Shown here piece by piece: positions 11,472-23,442 of a stretch of DNA of 64,000 nt (its first letter is position 1; every line of letters starts with the position of its first letter). The notes under the pieces were generated by a model. The model was not told the DNA's origin. It saw nothing but the letters and a program-made list of their open reading frames with translations, and did no database searches. Source of the stretch: Oryzias latipes (taxonomy: Eukaryota > Chordata > Actinopteri > Beloniformes > Adrianichthyidae); assembly GCF_002234675.1 (NCBI RefSeq), contig NC_019864.2:11859582-11923581 (forward strand). Reading direction: 5' to 3'. Position numbers and translations under genes: made by a program.

Positions 11472-14400
11472 ACACACAGGCTAATCACTGGTTTACTCCT
11501 TCATTTCGCTCCCAGCCATCAGGGAGAATCTGTTGATGTTAAAGCGGGGGACATGTCGGGCCTGTTGTGTGGGACTAAGAGGAAGAAGCAAGGTAATGTA
11601 AATGTAGAGCTGTGAGGAACTTTAAAACAGCAAATGGGGAAGCAGGACCTGTTACCTTAGTGCTGCAGTTTGGATTTAAATTTAGCCACTTGTTTTTTGC
11701 CGTTCATGAAGATTTACCTTCAGTGTTTATTGCTCTTTTCAGCCTTAATGAAAGAGGAGTCTCATTTGATAATGGGACTGCTGAGGCGCCGAGGCATTGC
11801 TCGTCACAGTCCAAATGAGCATTATTGCAGCGGGACAGACAGGAAGTTGGACAATTATGATTAGATAAAGCAAGCCTGTTCTGTAATCTCAAGCCCAACT
11901 ACTGATGTGTAGTGAGATGAGAAGACTAAATCTGATAATAACTCTGAGGGGACCACGCTTCCTGGGCTATTTTTGTTTATCTTCTCCTGGCTGACGCTTT
12001 GAAATCACAGTGTGGTACATAGCACACTCATCTAGATTGGTTTTATTTTAGGTTTTAAAATAATGAAAAAGGACTTTTCGCTTATTTTTTATTTTCAACG
12101 CCTCCTCAGGCATCATAAAGTCTCATATAAAGTGAGTTAAAGAATAGATTTGGGATCGTTGATTGTGATCCGGTCTGCTTTTAGGAGGTTCAACGTCGAA
12201 TCCAGGAAGATAAACTCAATAAGCCCATTAGGGGTAGAAAGCCTGCAAACCCCTGGAGTGGCTATCACTGCAGTGAGCGGAAACACGTTCACTACATCAA
12301 AGTGTGTAGAGTTTCTTTTTTGAGTGTCTCATTTTTAAAATATATCTCAAGATAATATAAAACAATAAAAGTCAATACTGTAAGTGTGTTTGACCAGTGT
12401 GTAGCACTCAAAAAATAATTTAGTCCAAAAGGAAATGTGTGTTTAGACATGATTAGAAAAAGTTGACATGCTCTAAAACAGAGCAAAGATATTGGGTTAA
12501 AAAGATTTTAAATCAATAGCTTTTATTTTGAAAATCCGTTACTGTACTACAAGGATTTTGTATCTTCTGCAAAAAAATAAAACATCAAAAAGCTGAGAAT
12601 CCATGAAAGTTGTGTTTAATTTTCTTTTGACAACATCAAGAGGAATTGAAATTAAAAACATGTTGTACTTCAGTGTAATAATGAAGTAAGAGCTTGTGTT
12701 GACATGTTTCTGTTTGGTGTCCTGTTCTCTCACTAGTGAGTGATCTACATGAGGAGGGGAAGAACGCCATCAACGCTCCCCTGCTTCCTTCAGGGACGGA
12801 AATTCATCCGGAAGATGCTCTGCTGGGTACGTGTTCCTTACACATAATCACATGCAGTAAGCCCCTCAGCTACATCTAGAAAAACACATCCTATATATTT
12901 TAGGATCATTTAAAAATGCAATTAATACATTTTTATTTTACTTTTTTACCCAAAGTCTACATGAAGAGTCTGCACTCTGAGGCTCTGGAGCCACATGCGG
13001 CTCTTTGGCTTTGAAGAAAAATGTTAATGACTTAAATAAATTAGTTGTTTTTTTTGAAGTTTTAGTTCTTTTTGTTTAGTTTATCAGATTTTATGGTGGA
13101 TTTCTATCAGAATATGCTTAAAAAGACATAGTATGTTATGTAGCACAACAGTATAGTTGCTGTCCATAGGCAAAGTGCTTAAAGTATAGAATTGCATTTA
13201 TATCTATTTTAATTTTTTTTCAAAACTTGGAATTTTAACTTAATGATGTCTGGCTTATATTTAATAGTAAAAGGAGGATAAGGACGAAGGTTCTCCAAAG
13301 TTGTAATGAGAGAAAATAATATCTTTGACTTTCCTGCATCTTTAATTCAAGTAAACCTGCTGCAGCAGGAGGATCTTATTTGACACAGGGTGTATTTTAT
13401 TTTGAAAGGATCTTGTATATGCTCCTTTCAAGAGTAAAATAAATTAAAATAGTTAAATATAAGAAAAATGTAACATTGATATACTATTGTAAATATCTTA
13501 AAGCTACATTTTATATATGAATGACTTAATGGACACAATAAGAATAATTAAGTATAGTTTTTCGGAAAAATAGTGTGGGAGTTTGTGAACATAGCTGGGT
13601 TTGAGTCCATAGGAAACTGACCTAAATGGCTCTTTTAACGGTAAAGGTTGCAGACCTCTGGTCCATATCCACACTGCCACACCCCTATAGGCAAGTAAAA
13701 CTTAAAAAACAAACTACTTACAGTATGATTTTTCTTTTTGTGAAGGTGTGACAAAACAGAATTAAAGTGTGAATACAGAGTTTTAGAGGTTAATCAGGTC
13801 ACATTAGGACTGTCCACATGTAGCTCGGTGGAAACTTTGACTGCTGGGTTACAGGAAGTGAAAGTGGGTGGAGACGTCTGTATCTTAAGTTACATTGTGA
13901 TTCATGTACAGTTGTAAAAAAACAAATGAAGTTTTTGGTTTGCCTCCTTAAAATGAGGCTTTCATTGTTTTTACTGACCCACCTGTTGAATTTCCAAAAT
14001 TCTCTCCCATAGAAGAAAATGCAGAGAGGATCATGTTGGACCCAAGCTCTCATGATAACCCCAAATTCAAAGACCTTGTAAAGGTAAAGTCCCCAATCAC
14101 TTTGGGTGAGAAGTAAGGAGGGAGAGCTTCATTGTTGGTTTTGTTGTAGACCCTGACTGAGTGGATCAACAGTGAGTTGGAGGAGGAGAGGATCATAGTC
14201 AAAGACTTGGAGGAGGACTGTTATGATGGACAAGTCCTCCAGAAGTTGTTTGGTGAGAGTTTTTAATTTTATTTTTTCTCTTGATAGCCTTTAACTCCCT
14301 GTTAGTGTACATTTATTTTAGCAGAAATGTCTCACTGCTGACGTTAGTGTTAATGAGGAGAGAAGAGAAGAGCCCCCTAGTGGCTATTTGTGGTCTAACA

Positions 14401-17400
14401 AGGCAAACCCATGAAGATTACAAAAAAGTTACAAAAACTAATTAGCCAAATGTATATTCTAGCACATGTTAGTCACATCTATTCTTTCACAGAGAATATT
14501 ATTTCTGTCTTAAATTTTTGAGGAAAAAATATTAAAAATGTGATTTTTTTAAGTTGCACAAACATAGACATTTAAAAGGATGACAGGAAATCATGTTATT
14601 AGGTTGTGGGTGATTTCTTGTTTTCTTTCAAATCCTGTTTTGACGTGCGTGTCCCTTCCTCATTGCGTTCTTATTTTATGCAGTCAGACTCTTTTGTTGC
14701 AGCTGAGCTGTATATGAACCCACACAGTAGAGACACGGCTGGGAAATATTCTCTTAATTACTACTTAAAGTCAAAAAAAAGTTTCTAAAAAAAAGAAAAC
14801 ACAGAGCCCTCATCAAGGCTGTCATTATTTTACTTTTTGCTCTGTTTGATTCCAGGTGCATGTGTGTCTTTTAAATCATTTTTGATTACTTGTTTGCTTT
14901 TGAAAATGTAACATTTGTAAGTTTTTTCTTTAACTTTTTGTGTGTTTCTATAATAATTTTAGTTATTACATATTTAATTAGCTCCATAGGTCAAGCAATT
15001 GTCATGATTTTGGCAGTGGATACTTTACAACTATGCAAACTTGAAGCATTCATTCATCCATTTTCTACTGAAGATGAATGAATGAATCCCTTTCGGGGTC
15101 ACAGGGTTGCTGGAGCCTATCCCAGCTACTGTTTGGTCAAGGCGGAGGAAAACATCCCGGACAGGTGGCCAGCCTGTTACAGGGCTTGAGTAATAAATGG
15201 TGTAATTCCTCACAGATGTTTTTCCCTCTTGTCTTGTTGGTGACAGAAAAGCTGTCGGGCAGGAAGCTGAACGTGGCGGAGGTGACCCAGTCGGAGATTG
15301 GCCAGAAGCAGAAACTCCAGACGGTCTTGGAGGCTGTTAACTCTGTGCTCAGACCTCACGGCTGGACTGTTGAGTGGAGTGTGGAGTGTGGGTGTTTGCT
15401 CTTTTGAGTGTACTCTTTCAATAAAATGCTGCACCTCAGCAATGTCGGAATAACTTAAGAACACATTAGAGTAAAAAAAAAAAACAAAAAAAAAAAAAAA
15501 AAAAAGAACACATTAGAGTGTGGGAGAGCCACTTAGATTTATTTTTTCTATTCTAAAAGCTTATATTTTTAGTATAATATAGAAACTTTTAAAAGGTTTT
15601 AATAGACTCAACAGTTCAACATGTGTAAAAGATTCTAGATACTTTTAATTTACCAGCAGCAAAGTTTTTAGGTAGTAAACACACCAATGTGATTACTGTA
15701 TACTAAGCTGCAGATTTGGTCCTGTATCTCACTGCATAAAGGAATTGATGCTCTTTAAAACATTTCAAAACAAAAACCTGAAATATTCAGCCTTAATAGC
15801 TTTTTTAAACAGATCTTGTTATGGTTTTGTACCATTGTCTAAAAGGATCAAGTGTAGACAATTGTGGAGCATTTTCTCAAAAAACTCCTTCTTTTAGCAT
15901 TTTCTCCAACCTGACTTTAGTAACTGAACAACACAATAATGGAAAGGTCTGAACATCAAATGAATTTGGTGAAAAAAGTAAGCAGTTTGGAGGTGAAGCT
16001 GAGTGCAGGACATACTTAATCAGTTTCTTTACCTTCATTATTTAATAAAAACGTTGGAACCTGCTCCTCTGACAAAGAAATGATTGAATTGGATCATTTC
16101 AAACAGTCATGACTTTTGATTGTGAATTACCCCCAGAAACAGGAAAGTGGAGGAAAACCTGCCATGCATAATGAACAGACTTGACATGATAGAGGTAAAT
16201 AAACTGAGACCAATTCTTAGCTAGACCTGGGTTGGCATTGGAAAAGCAGAAAATAAAGAAATTCTAAAGTTTATTCATCAACTCTTACCCAAAACAAACC
16301 CAAAAAAATTTTTTAAACAAGTAAATGAATGTACACACCAGTTTCCAGACTAATAGTCATTTGTATAGTTGTATTAACTGTTCTCATGTGTTATTTTTTC
16401 AAATTATGCTTTTATTTTTCCAATTTTCCCTTTTAAGCTTAGACCTGTAAATCATTTCTGTCCATTTGGATTTTATACACTTTGCAGAAGTAATATTTTT
16501 TAGCAGTTACATGCTGTGTTTGTGAAAGAATTTGTTTGCTGCAATGCATATACTTGTATTTGTAAAGGACCAATGAGGAGTGGATTGTTTAGAATAAATT
16601 AAAATAAAAAATCTGACTTAAATCTGATGTTTTTTAACCTTATGTTCACAGCTATTCATTCGAAATACCTGGTGTCAATCGTTTACCTGCTGGTTGCTCT
16701 GGCGATGCACTTCCAGGCCGCCATCAGACTTCCAGAACACGTCTCTGTCCAGGTGGTGGTGGTCAAGGTAAATCCATGCCCTTTTAGATTTCAACTTTGC
16801 TTCTGAAAATGTTGTTTTTCATCAGACTTTTCTCTCATTTTCTAACTGATTAACTCCTCTTTTGTTTTTTTTTCTCTGAGCAGAAACTTGAAGGCATCCT
16901 GCAAACTGCTGTTCTAACCAAAGAGCTGACCACTACAACAGAGTAAGAGCCAGAACTAGCCTTCAAATTCCAGCATTTTAGTGTAAAATGTAAGGTATTT
17001 TTACTTTAAGTTCATTTTCCACCTTGTGCTTTCTGTTTAACTCATTTTCAGAATGATGATGGGAAGATTTGGTAAGTTCTAGCTCTATATTAGTTTATTT
17101 TAAAATTTGTTTTGTCTTTTGTTGCTGTTTCAAATGAACAGCTTTAGCAAAAGAACCAAAAGTGTCAATAAAATTACATTTTCTTGCTACAAAATGCCGT
17201 AAAGTAAATTTTTTTTACATTTAGTAACAAATTTGCTTTTTTTTTTCATTTTTATCCTTTCAAAATAAAGTTGCACAAACAGAAAATCATTGATTGACTT
17301 AAACCAAGCCACAAAAATGGCTCATAAAAAGAATTTTCTGGCTAAATATAGTGTATCAAATAAATGCTAATTTTAATGCATAGTTCAATCTATAAATTCC

Positions 17401-19243
17401 TGTTTTCATAATCCAAACTATAATCCAAACATTTCTCTTTGTGACAGAGAGGGACGCATTTGACACACTGCTGGACCATGCTCCGGATAAACTTAATGTA
17501 GTGAAATCGGTAATGTTCTTCTTCTTTTTATAATTGATTTTTTTTTAATATAATGATTTAGAGGACACTAGAAATGACAGAGATTTTTCTCCACAGTCAC
17601 TCATCACATTTGTGAACAAACATCTGAACAAACTGAACCTGGAAGTCACTGAGCTGGAATCACAGGCAAGAGATGCTACTTAACTTTAAAAATAACTTCC
17701 AATGACATTTATAGCAACATGACTTAAAATGTTAATATTGGATTTTCCTTCCTGCTACAATTGTGCTTTTGTGTGTTTAGTTTGCTGATGGAGTGTATTT
17801 GATTTTACTGATGGGACTGTTGGAGGACTACTTTGTCCCGCTGTACAACTTCTTCCTCACTCCGGAGAGCTTTGAGCAGAAGGTAAGCTCACTTTATTTC
17901 AATAGGAAGTTAAACGAATTAAAAACTCAATAAAGTGAAGGACGTTCTCCATCAAATTTTGTTTCCTGTCAGGTTCACAATGTTGCATTTGCCTTTGAGC
18001 TGATGCAGGATGGAGGTTTGATGAAGCCCAAAGCAAGGCCAGAAGGTAATTCACATTTTGGATTTCTCACTGCCCGATGAAATAAAGGGGGAAAATGCAG
18101 CTGGAGGAGGTGCTGCTGTGCCAACCGTCCACCGTGGCGGTTATACTAGGATTTGTCCAGTAGGTGGCTCCCTTGTTGTAGGTTTTGGCAGCGGGTGGAA
18201 TTTGCACAAATTCTGGCCAAAACGGAAGTTTGCAGGCTACCTTTTTTAGTAAGTAGGAAACTTTTGTAAAGTTTTTGGTAAAAATAAATAAATACAAAGT
18301 TAGTTTTTACTCCTTGTGCTATCCTAGGCACTTTAACATTGGGAGTTGGGTCATCTAGACCCACTAGTTATCATCTGGGTGGGTCTTTAAAAAAAAAACA
18401 AGAAATCCAACAATGTTTTTGCTGTACTTTATTTAATAGAAAAATGGGTTCACCAAAAAATATGCAAATGTTCATATTAGCCTCATATATCCTGGAATGT
18501 GCTCTCCTGGGAACGTTATGGAATATGCTTTTCCACAATCTATTTATTACATTCATTCCATTTTTTTGTATTTTGCTCAAAAAATACTTATGTTTCTCCT
18601 CAAAGTCACTTGAGACTGACCCAAATAACAAGGCCAGTTTTGCAGAGGGCAAACGTTTATTAATGCAGCAGGTACATCAGATTTCTGAACCCCTCCAAAG
18701 TCATCAAGGCCTTTCCAGCAGACACTAAACGTAGAACTGCAGCTGTTTTAGTGCTGAAAGCTGCTGTTTTCTGGCTGGCCTTAGTTGCAATGATCACGCT
18801 AACCCCTGATATGGAACATATGTATCTACACATGTGCCTACAAGGAGAACAGAGAAGTTCTTTGGTGCGTTCCGTCTATTGAGCTGCATATGATAATCAT
18901 TTGTGAATTCTCCAGAGCAATTTCCAGGCTTCAGTTCCAAAATTATTAATTTGACATCTTGAAGGAAGTGAGTTCAGCAGTAATCATAGTAGAGTTTCCT
19001 TTGAGTTACAAATTTGACTTGGTTGGACTGCTCATTTATTTTCAGCTTCAAAATCCCAAATGTCTACTAGTTTGTGGTTTATATCAAATTTCTGTTTTTT
19101 CCCCTTAAAGCAGTCCAAGTCTGGTAAATTCCAATAATTTCTGCTATCCTCAATTTTGTTTTCCAGATGTTGTAAACCTCAACCTGAAGGCCACCCTGAG
19201 AGTCCTCTACAATCTGTTCACCAACTACAAAAACTCTGAATGA
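8072..19243 (+). CDS. parvb: Beta-parvin, 13 coding exons, 355 residues
   Basis: Parvins bind ILK and paxillin through the second CH domain and form the ILK-PINCH-parvin complex at integrin adhesions, linking them to actin. Exons: 8072-8156, 12737-12826, 14013-14083, 14150-14252, 15247-15387, 16652-16767, 16884-16942, 17052-17071, 17448-17509, 17597-17665, 17781-17882, 17973-18045 and 19167-19243; all phases agree and the sum is 1068 nt. The N-terminus MKKDESFLGKLGG is the parvin signature. CH1 spans about residues 79-190 (KLNVAEVTQSEIGQKQKLQT in exon 5); CH2 spans about 240-350 (FVNKHLNKLNLEV, then FADGVYL). TTTTEMMMGRFERDAFDTL and LRPHGW favour beta over alpha. Intron 10 uses a GC donor (AG|GCAAGA at 17664-17671); all others are GT-AG. 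Exon 8 is a 20-nt micro-exon. Human beta-parvin has 364 residues. Confidence 0.95.
8637..8712. repeat. Compound (TG)n(TGGG)n microsatellite
   Basis: An uninterrupted TG run, then about seven GGTG units, then TG again. Lies in parvb intron 1. Confidence 0.95.
8961..9030 (+). mobile_element. hAT-type terminus, fragment
   Basis: CAGGGGTGGGCAAACTACGG followed by CCC-rich sequence is a typical hAT terminal inverted repeat. The element may extend to about 9290, but no right end was found. Confidence 0.5.
10300..10480 (-). repeat. Dispersed repeat, copy 1 (partial)
   Basis: Shares TTCTTGTAGCATTTTTCTGA, a GGAGGAC(G/A)TAT block, TTTAAACTTAAAA and GAGTATTTCTTTATTCAAAT with copies near 30960-31165, 39690-40010 and 61228-61840 (the last two in the opposite orientation). 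Class unknown. Confidence 0.6.
11434..11479. repeat. (CA)n microsatellite
   Basis: CA dinucleotide run interrupted once by GA. It lies 75 bp upstream of the candidate alternative parvb exon. Confidence 0.95.
11553..11592 (+). CDS. parvb: Candidate alternative first coding exon of parvb
   Basis: ATG at 11553 opens 13 codons (MSGLLCGTKRKKQ) ending at a consensus donor (AAG|GTAATG). The exon ends in phase 1, exactly as the main first exon does, so it can splice to 12737 and continue VSDLHEEGKNAIN. The peptide is basic like the KKKNKE end of the main first exon. It would replace the conserved FLGKLGG motif. Inferred from phase and splice consensus only. Confidence 0.5.
12963..13660. mobile_element. 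Decayed non-autonomous hAT element
   Basis: The left part reads GAAGAGTCTGC then GGCTCTGGAGCCACATGCGG. The right part reads GGCTCTTTT then AGGTTGCAGACCTCTG, its inverse in outline. Flanks GTCTACAT and GTCCATAT agree at 6 of 8 positions, consistent with an old 8-bp target duplication. Lies in parvb intron 2; about 700 bp without an open frame. Confidence 0.55.
15051..15188 (-). repeat. SINE-like repeat, 3' part, minus strand
   Basis: Inverse of the tail half of the 2322-2674 family: TCCATTTTCT, then CCCTTTCGGGGTCACAGGG and TGGAGCCTATCCCAGCTACT. 5'-truncated, in parvb intron 4 about 60 bp before exon 5. Confidence 0.75.
15457..15519 (+). repeat. Poly(A) tract between 16-bp direct repeats
   Basis: AAGAACACATTAGAGT occurs at 15457-15472 and again at 15504-15519. 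The 31 bases between are all A except one C. This is the structure of a LINE-type insertion in which only the poly(A) tail was integrated. Lies in parvb intron 5. Confidence 0.8.
18312..18367 (-). mobile_element. MITE fragment, copy 3
   Basis: Matches the first ~57 bp of the orientation-B end of the 211-bp MITE (CCTTGTGCTATCCTAGGCAC to CCCACTAG), then diverges. The outer bases are lost. Lies in parvb intron 12. Confidence 0.75.
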
Positions 19244-19520
19244 ACCCCTGAGCTTTAGTGCCGTTCTGACTCCTGTGCCTGAGTCCATCCTGACGTTCAC
19301 CTCTGAAAGGTTTGGCTGAGTCGAGACGGATTAGCGCTCAGAGTGTTGGTTTATGACTGTCTCTAAATGTCAGTGTTTATTTATTTCATCCTCTGAGATT
19401 GTCTTCTGTGGAGGAAACTGTGTGACCTTTAGCTCCTCACTGTCACTAAAAGACGGCACTGTAAAGCTGGAAAATGTCCAAGTGTGAAACTGAAATTGAC
19501 AGTACTATTAAATCATTTCC
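19244..19520 (+). other. parvb: parvb 3' UTR (probable)
   Basis: Directly follows the TGA. Higher GC than the DNA beyond it. A candidate polyadenylation signal ATTAAA lies at 19507-19512. The true cleavage site cannot be placed without transcripts. Confidence 0.45.
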
Positions 19521-19913
19521 CAGCAGACATTCTCCTGATGCAAAGAAGCTGATCATTTGAATTCGTTACTTATTATGCAACTGATAAGAGGCTTGATAAT
19601 CACATTTACCAGCAAAGCTGGTCACATTTGTTTTTATCTAACAGCTCTCATTTAGATCAATCTTTATTGTCATTGTCACTGGAACAATGAGATTCAACAT
19701 TTGTTTTCTTGTCTGTGCAACACTCAGACGTTAAAACCACGCTAAAACCTATGACTGAAAATAAGAAATAAAAATACATCGATTGTGCATCAATCGACCG
19801 TTAAAAACAATAAATTTAAATACATTTGTTGTTACATAAAAGTGAATTAGTCCTTAAAACAAACCAGGATACGCAATTAATAATGAAGGAAAAATGTATA
19901 TAAAGGAAAACAA

Positions 19914-19970
19914 CCCTGTGATCCCGAAAGGGATGTAAGAAAATGGATGGATGGATGATGGATGGATGGA
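19914..19970 (+). repeat. SINE-like repeat tail
   Basis: CCCTGTGATCCCGAAAGGGA followed by GATGGATGG units. This is the 3' end only of the 2322-2674 family. Confidence 0.65.
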
Positions 19971-20711
19971 AAACACCACATGACTACAGACAATGAATCA
20001 TTGAACATGTCAAGCAGTCTAGAAGTCAACCAGTTTTAATTTGAAGATTTTTTGAAGTCATGTTTAAGATATTTATTGTCTTTTTGTGAAGTTATATTTG
20101 ATACTTAACCATGTTCACAGAATAAGTGAATAATGCAGAATGTTTCAATATTTGGAGCCTTAAAGCAGAAAATTAAAAGAAAATGTTAGTTTCAGTTCAA
20201 AAAACACATTAAGTCAGTTCATCAGACTTTTTTATTCCATGTGTGGCTTATAATGGACTGGAATCCTTGTGTGGATTTTCCCGTTAGAGTCCAGCTCTGA
20301 CTCTACAACAAATGAAGCAAGAATGAAAATATTTAAAAACAAAAGCAAACAAACTTGGCATTCAAATTTAAAATCTTTTGATGGGTCCAGAAAGGGAAGT
20401 TGCAAAAATCATCTCCTGCAGTCTGTAGAAGTAGACGTCATGATGGAATTTAGTAGTCTGGTTGCCTCGAGCAGGAATGATAAATACATTTATAAAGAGA
20501 AAACGGTCAAATTAAGTATGAACGAAAATTCTGACTATAGGAAAATAATTTTTTCTGTTTTAACCAGTAATTGGATCAAGACATCTCCCATCTTCCTGCA
20601 ACAAGACTGCATGTTCTGCATTCATTAAAAATCATTTATTTGACACATACATAAACATGTTATACTTCTGAAATGCTAAAACTCGTGGTTTTCATGCAAG
20701 ACAAGCCATAC

Positions 20712-20740
20712 TTCTCTGAGACACTCAGAGTCTCAGAGAA
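20712..20740. repeat. Perfect 11-bp hairpin
   Basis: TTCTCTGAGAC and its exact inverse flank a 7-nt spacer (20723-20729). No known function. Confidence 0.7.
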
Positions 20741-23406
20741 ATTTTCTAGTACTCAAATCCTGGTATGACACAAACCAACAAACTCAAAAATAGACCTGAC
20801 AGCTGTCGAGCAGTTCAATTCTAGCTGCAGTTGGGAAAGTTTCTCCTTTAGAGCCCATGCCCTGATCGTCTCTACACACAAACAGAGAATTGTTTTTATA
20901 AAAAGGGCTCTATGGTAACCATTCCTGTCATTTCTGTGTCACTCAGGATCCACATTTGATGTTGCCTTTGTGCTATTCTCAGTGGGTTTCAAATCGATTT
21001 TTAAGTCATTGCTTTCTTTACTGTGGAACAACTGTTTTGAAAATGAAGCCATACATCCGTGATGGCCAAACAACCTACCAAATTACCTTTTTCCTTGTTT
21101 ACTTTCATCGTAATATCAACATTTTCTGAGGGGAAAAGAAGTAAGTTGTTGAAAGGGAAAGATTTGTGTATTTTTTTCAAATACTTATAACATAATTTGA
21201 TTGGAGTTTAATCCGGCTTCAAGCTAACAGCTTTATATTTGTTGTTGCTGTAGGTTAAGAGAGGAGAAATGACGTTTTTCCTCAAAGCAAAACCTGTGAT
21301 GTCATCTAACATGGTCTTGAAATGCTGTTATTGAGGATGTTTTAATGGTTGCATGCTGCAAAAAGGCCTCTACCAAAGACAAAATAAAAGGATTTTGGTC
21401 AAAAATGCCCACTAAAAATGAATCTTTCTGTTGCATTATATGATGTCTGACTGATTTGTTCACATTTTTTGTCATTGGAATCGTTTCATAGGTTTGAGCA
21501 TCCTTTGTACGCACTGTCTTTTATAATCTTGTTTTTATCTGTACAGTGTCCTTGAATGTAGTTTAATGCATCTTTTATTTTTACCTCTGCTATTAAAGCT
21601 TGAGGCAGGACAGGCTGCAAGTAACTCCAAACACATTGAAGCTGAGTGCGGTTACCTCTGCCTAAGGTACAGAATCTCTGCAGGAGTCTCGCTTACACTG
21701 ACCAGCCTTTCAGCTGAGCCTCAGAGGCCACCTGGAGACGTGCTCCAGCACACGGCGCACTCCTCCTCATGCATTTTACAGGCAAACTGAATAATTGAGA
21801 GAATGGATGAGTCAATCTAGACTGATATAGAAGTGGATGGATCAGGCCTTGTTCATTTTTCTTTTTCATCTTGCTTATCAGGAAATAAATGCTTTGAATC
21901 AAACTGAGCGAGTGTTTCATTTGATCTCTCACGTTTGCGATGGGTTCGATTTGCGTTGGCTTTCGGGGAAGATGGGCTTTTGAACAGCCAATTCCTGCAA
22001 TTTGGAATTAGCTAAAGGAATCATAGATTTATTTTAGGCCTTTTTATTTTCTTCTCTCATACCTTTGTTGCTATGGTAACCTACATTCCCCAAATTGCCC
22101 CTTGTCTGGTTTATGTGTGGTCCTTAGTCATTATTCCTCCAAAAAGGAAGTGCATATAGAGGGGGGGTATGCTATTTGTTCTTCTTTCTTCATACATTCC
22201 TGCACAAGTTTTCTGATATTATTTGGACTTCATGATGTAAAATTGAGAGAGCTTGGGGACCAGATGTCTGCGGATTGATTCTCTCACAGACGGAGGTGTG
22301 TGAGGCAAACCTGAGTGCCTCAGGCCTTCAGGCGTCACGCTTTTCTCTGTTCTCCTATGTGCAAACAAATCATTCGCGCCCAAGAGTTGTCCGTGCTCTT
22401 TTTCTTCCTAAAACGCACTCGTCTTTGTTCAAGTCTCAAAATGCAGATCGTGACACCGGCACAAACGGCCTCATCAGGAAAACGCTGAAGGAAAAAGAGG
22501 AAGTATGTGTTTTTTTGCAACATGTATTCGTTTGGGCTTCACTCTCTGTTTTCCCCTGAAATAATGGTTGGAAACTGAGTGCATGCAGGTCCACCGCTCT
22601 AAGAGATGTCACAACATCCCCCTTTAGACTTGAACGCAGCCTTAAACGGCTTTTAGTGCTGTTTTGTTCGTGGGGTTGACATCTGTGAAAGGAAATCCGG
22701 TTTGCAGGGGATTCAACATTTCTTGATCTCAGTGCGCTTGAGGTAAGCCCCTTCAGAAAAAAAAAAGTTTATTTTATTCAAAACCTCTTCAAAAGTTACG
22801 ATCAACTTCAGGAAAGGGAAGCATGTAAAACCGCCAGAGGAGGAGAAATGACTCACCCAGACTCCTCAGTGCTGTAGATCCAGGAAGCAGAAGTTTGACA
22901 CAAGGGAGACGTGACTGTTTTGTCGTAAAGGGTGACTGTATGCATTTGCTCTGCCTCGTCCCAAACGCGGTGCATGTTGATGTTCAGAGACACAGGTGAG
23001 ACCAACAGGAAGTATTTACATGTTTTTGTTGCATGTACTGGTGAAACAAACAGATAAAGGAAGTGAAATTAACAGATGCTTTGGTTCCTTAGTGTGAACT
23101 TTAAAAAAACAAAACAAAGACAATAAGTCATTGTGTGTTAGCAGTTTTGGTCATAAATATTTTTTCAGAATCTTCTGCTTTCCGACTTTATTGCTTAAAA
23201 AAGTATTTCTGATTTTTTTGTTGATTTCATGCTTCCTGTCTGCACAATCTTCCTCTGGTGGTCAGCTAGTTTCTGATGCAACACGAACACAGAAACCTAA
23301 CAAAGGGGGCTTTATTGATTTCCTGTATGAAGACAAACTTTCAAAATATCTTTTTCTACAATTGTTGACGGTTTTGGATGTTTAAACAGACTGCACTCTC
23401 TTGCAG

Positions 23407-23442
23407 GCCTCTTGAGCAGAAACTTCATTTGGAGGAGGAAAC
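23407..23442 (+). other. parvg: parvg 5' UTR part of first coding exon
   Basis: A pyrimidine-rich acceptor (CTCTCTTGCAG) ends at 23406, 36 bp before the ATG. This implies an upstream untranslated exon. Confidence 0.55.

Larger units (their letters stand above)
8157..12736 (+). other. parvb: parvb intron 1 (long first intron)
   Basis: About 4.6 kb. It holds TG/TGGG and CA microsatellites, a hAT edge at 8961, a dispersed-repeat piece near 10300-10480 and the candidate alternative first exon at 11553-11592. A 195-codon open frame at 10451-11038 lies partly in the repeat and is judged non-coding. Confidence 0.7.
19521..23406. other. parvb-parvg intergenic region and parvg 5' region
   Basis: Mostly AT-rich with no supported coding region. 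It contains a SINE-like tail at 19914-19970 and a perfect hairpin at 20712-20740. Donor-like sites after 22749 (GAG|GTAAGC) and 22995 (CACAG|GTGAGA) precede the acceptor at 23405-23406, so untranslated parvg first exons may lie near 22.7-23.0 kb. Confidence 0.4.

Noticed and set aside
15078..15407. 109-codon open frame running into parvb exon 5
   Set aside because: Its first part is SINE-like repeat and intron. Only 15247-15387 is exon, with a proper acceptor and phase-consistent donor.
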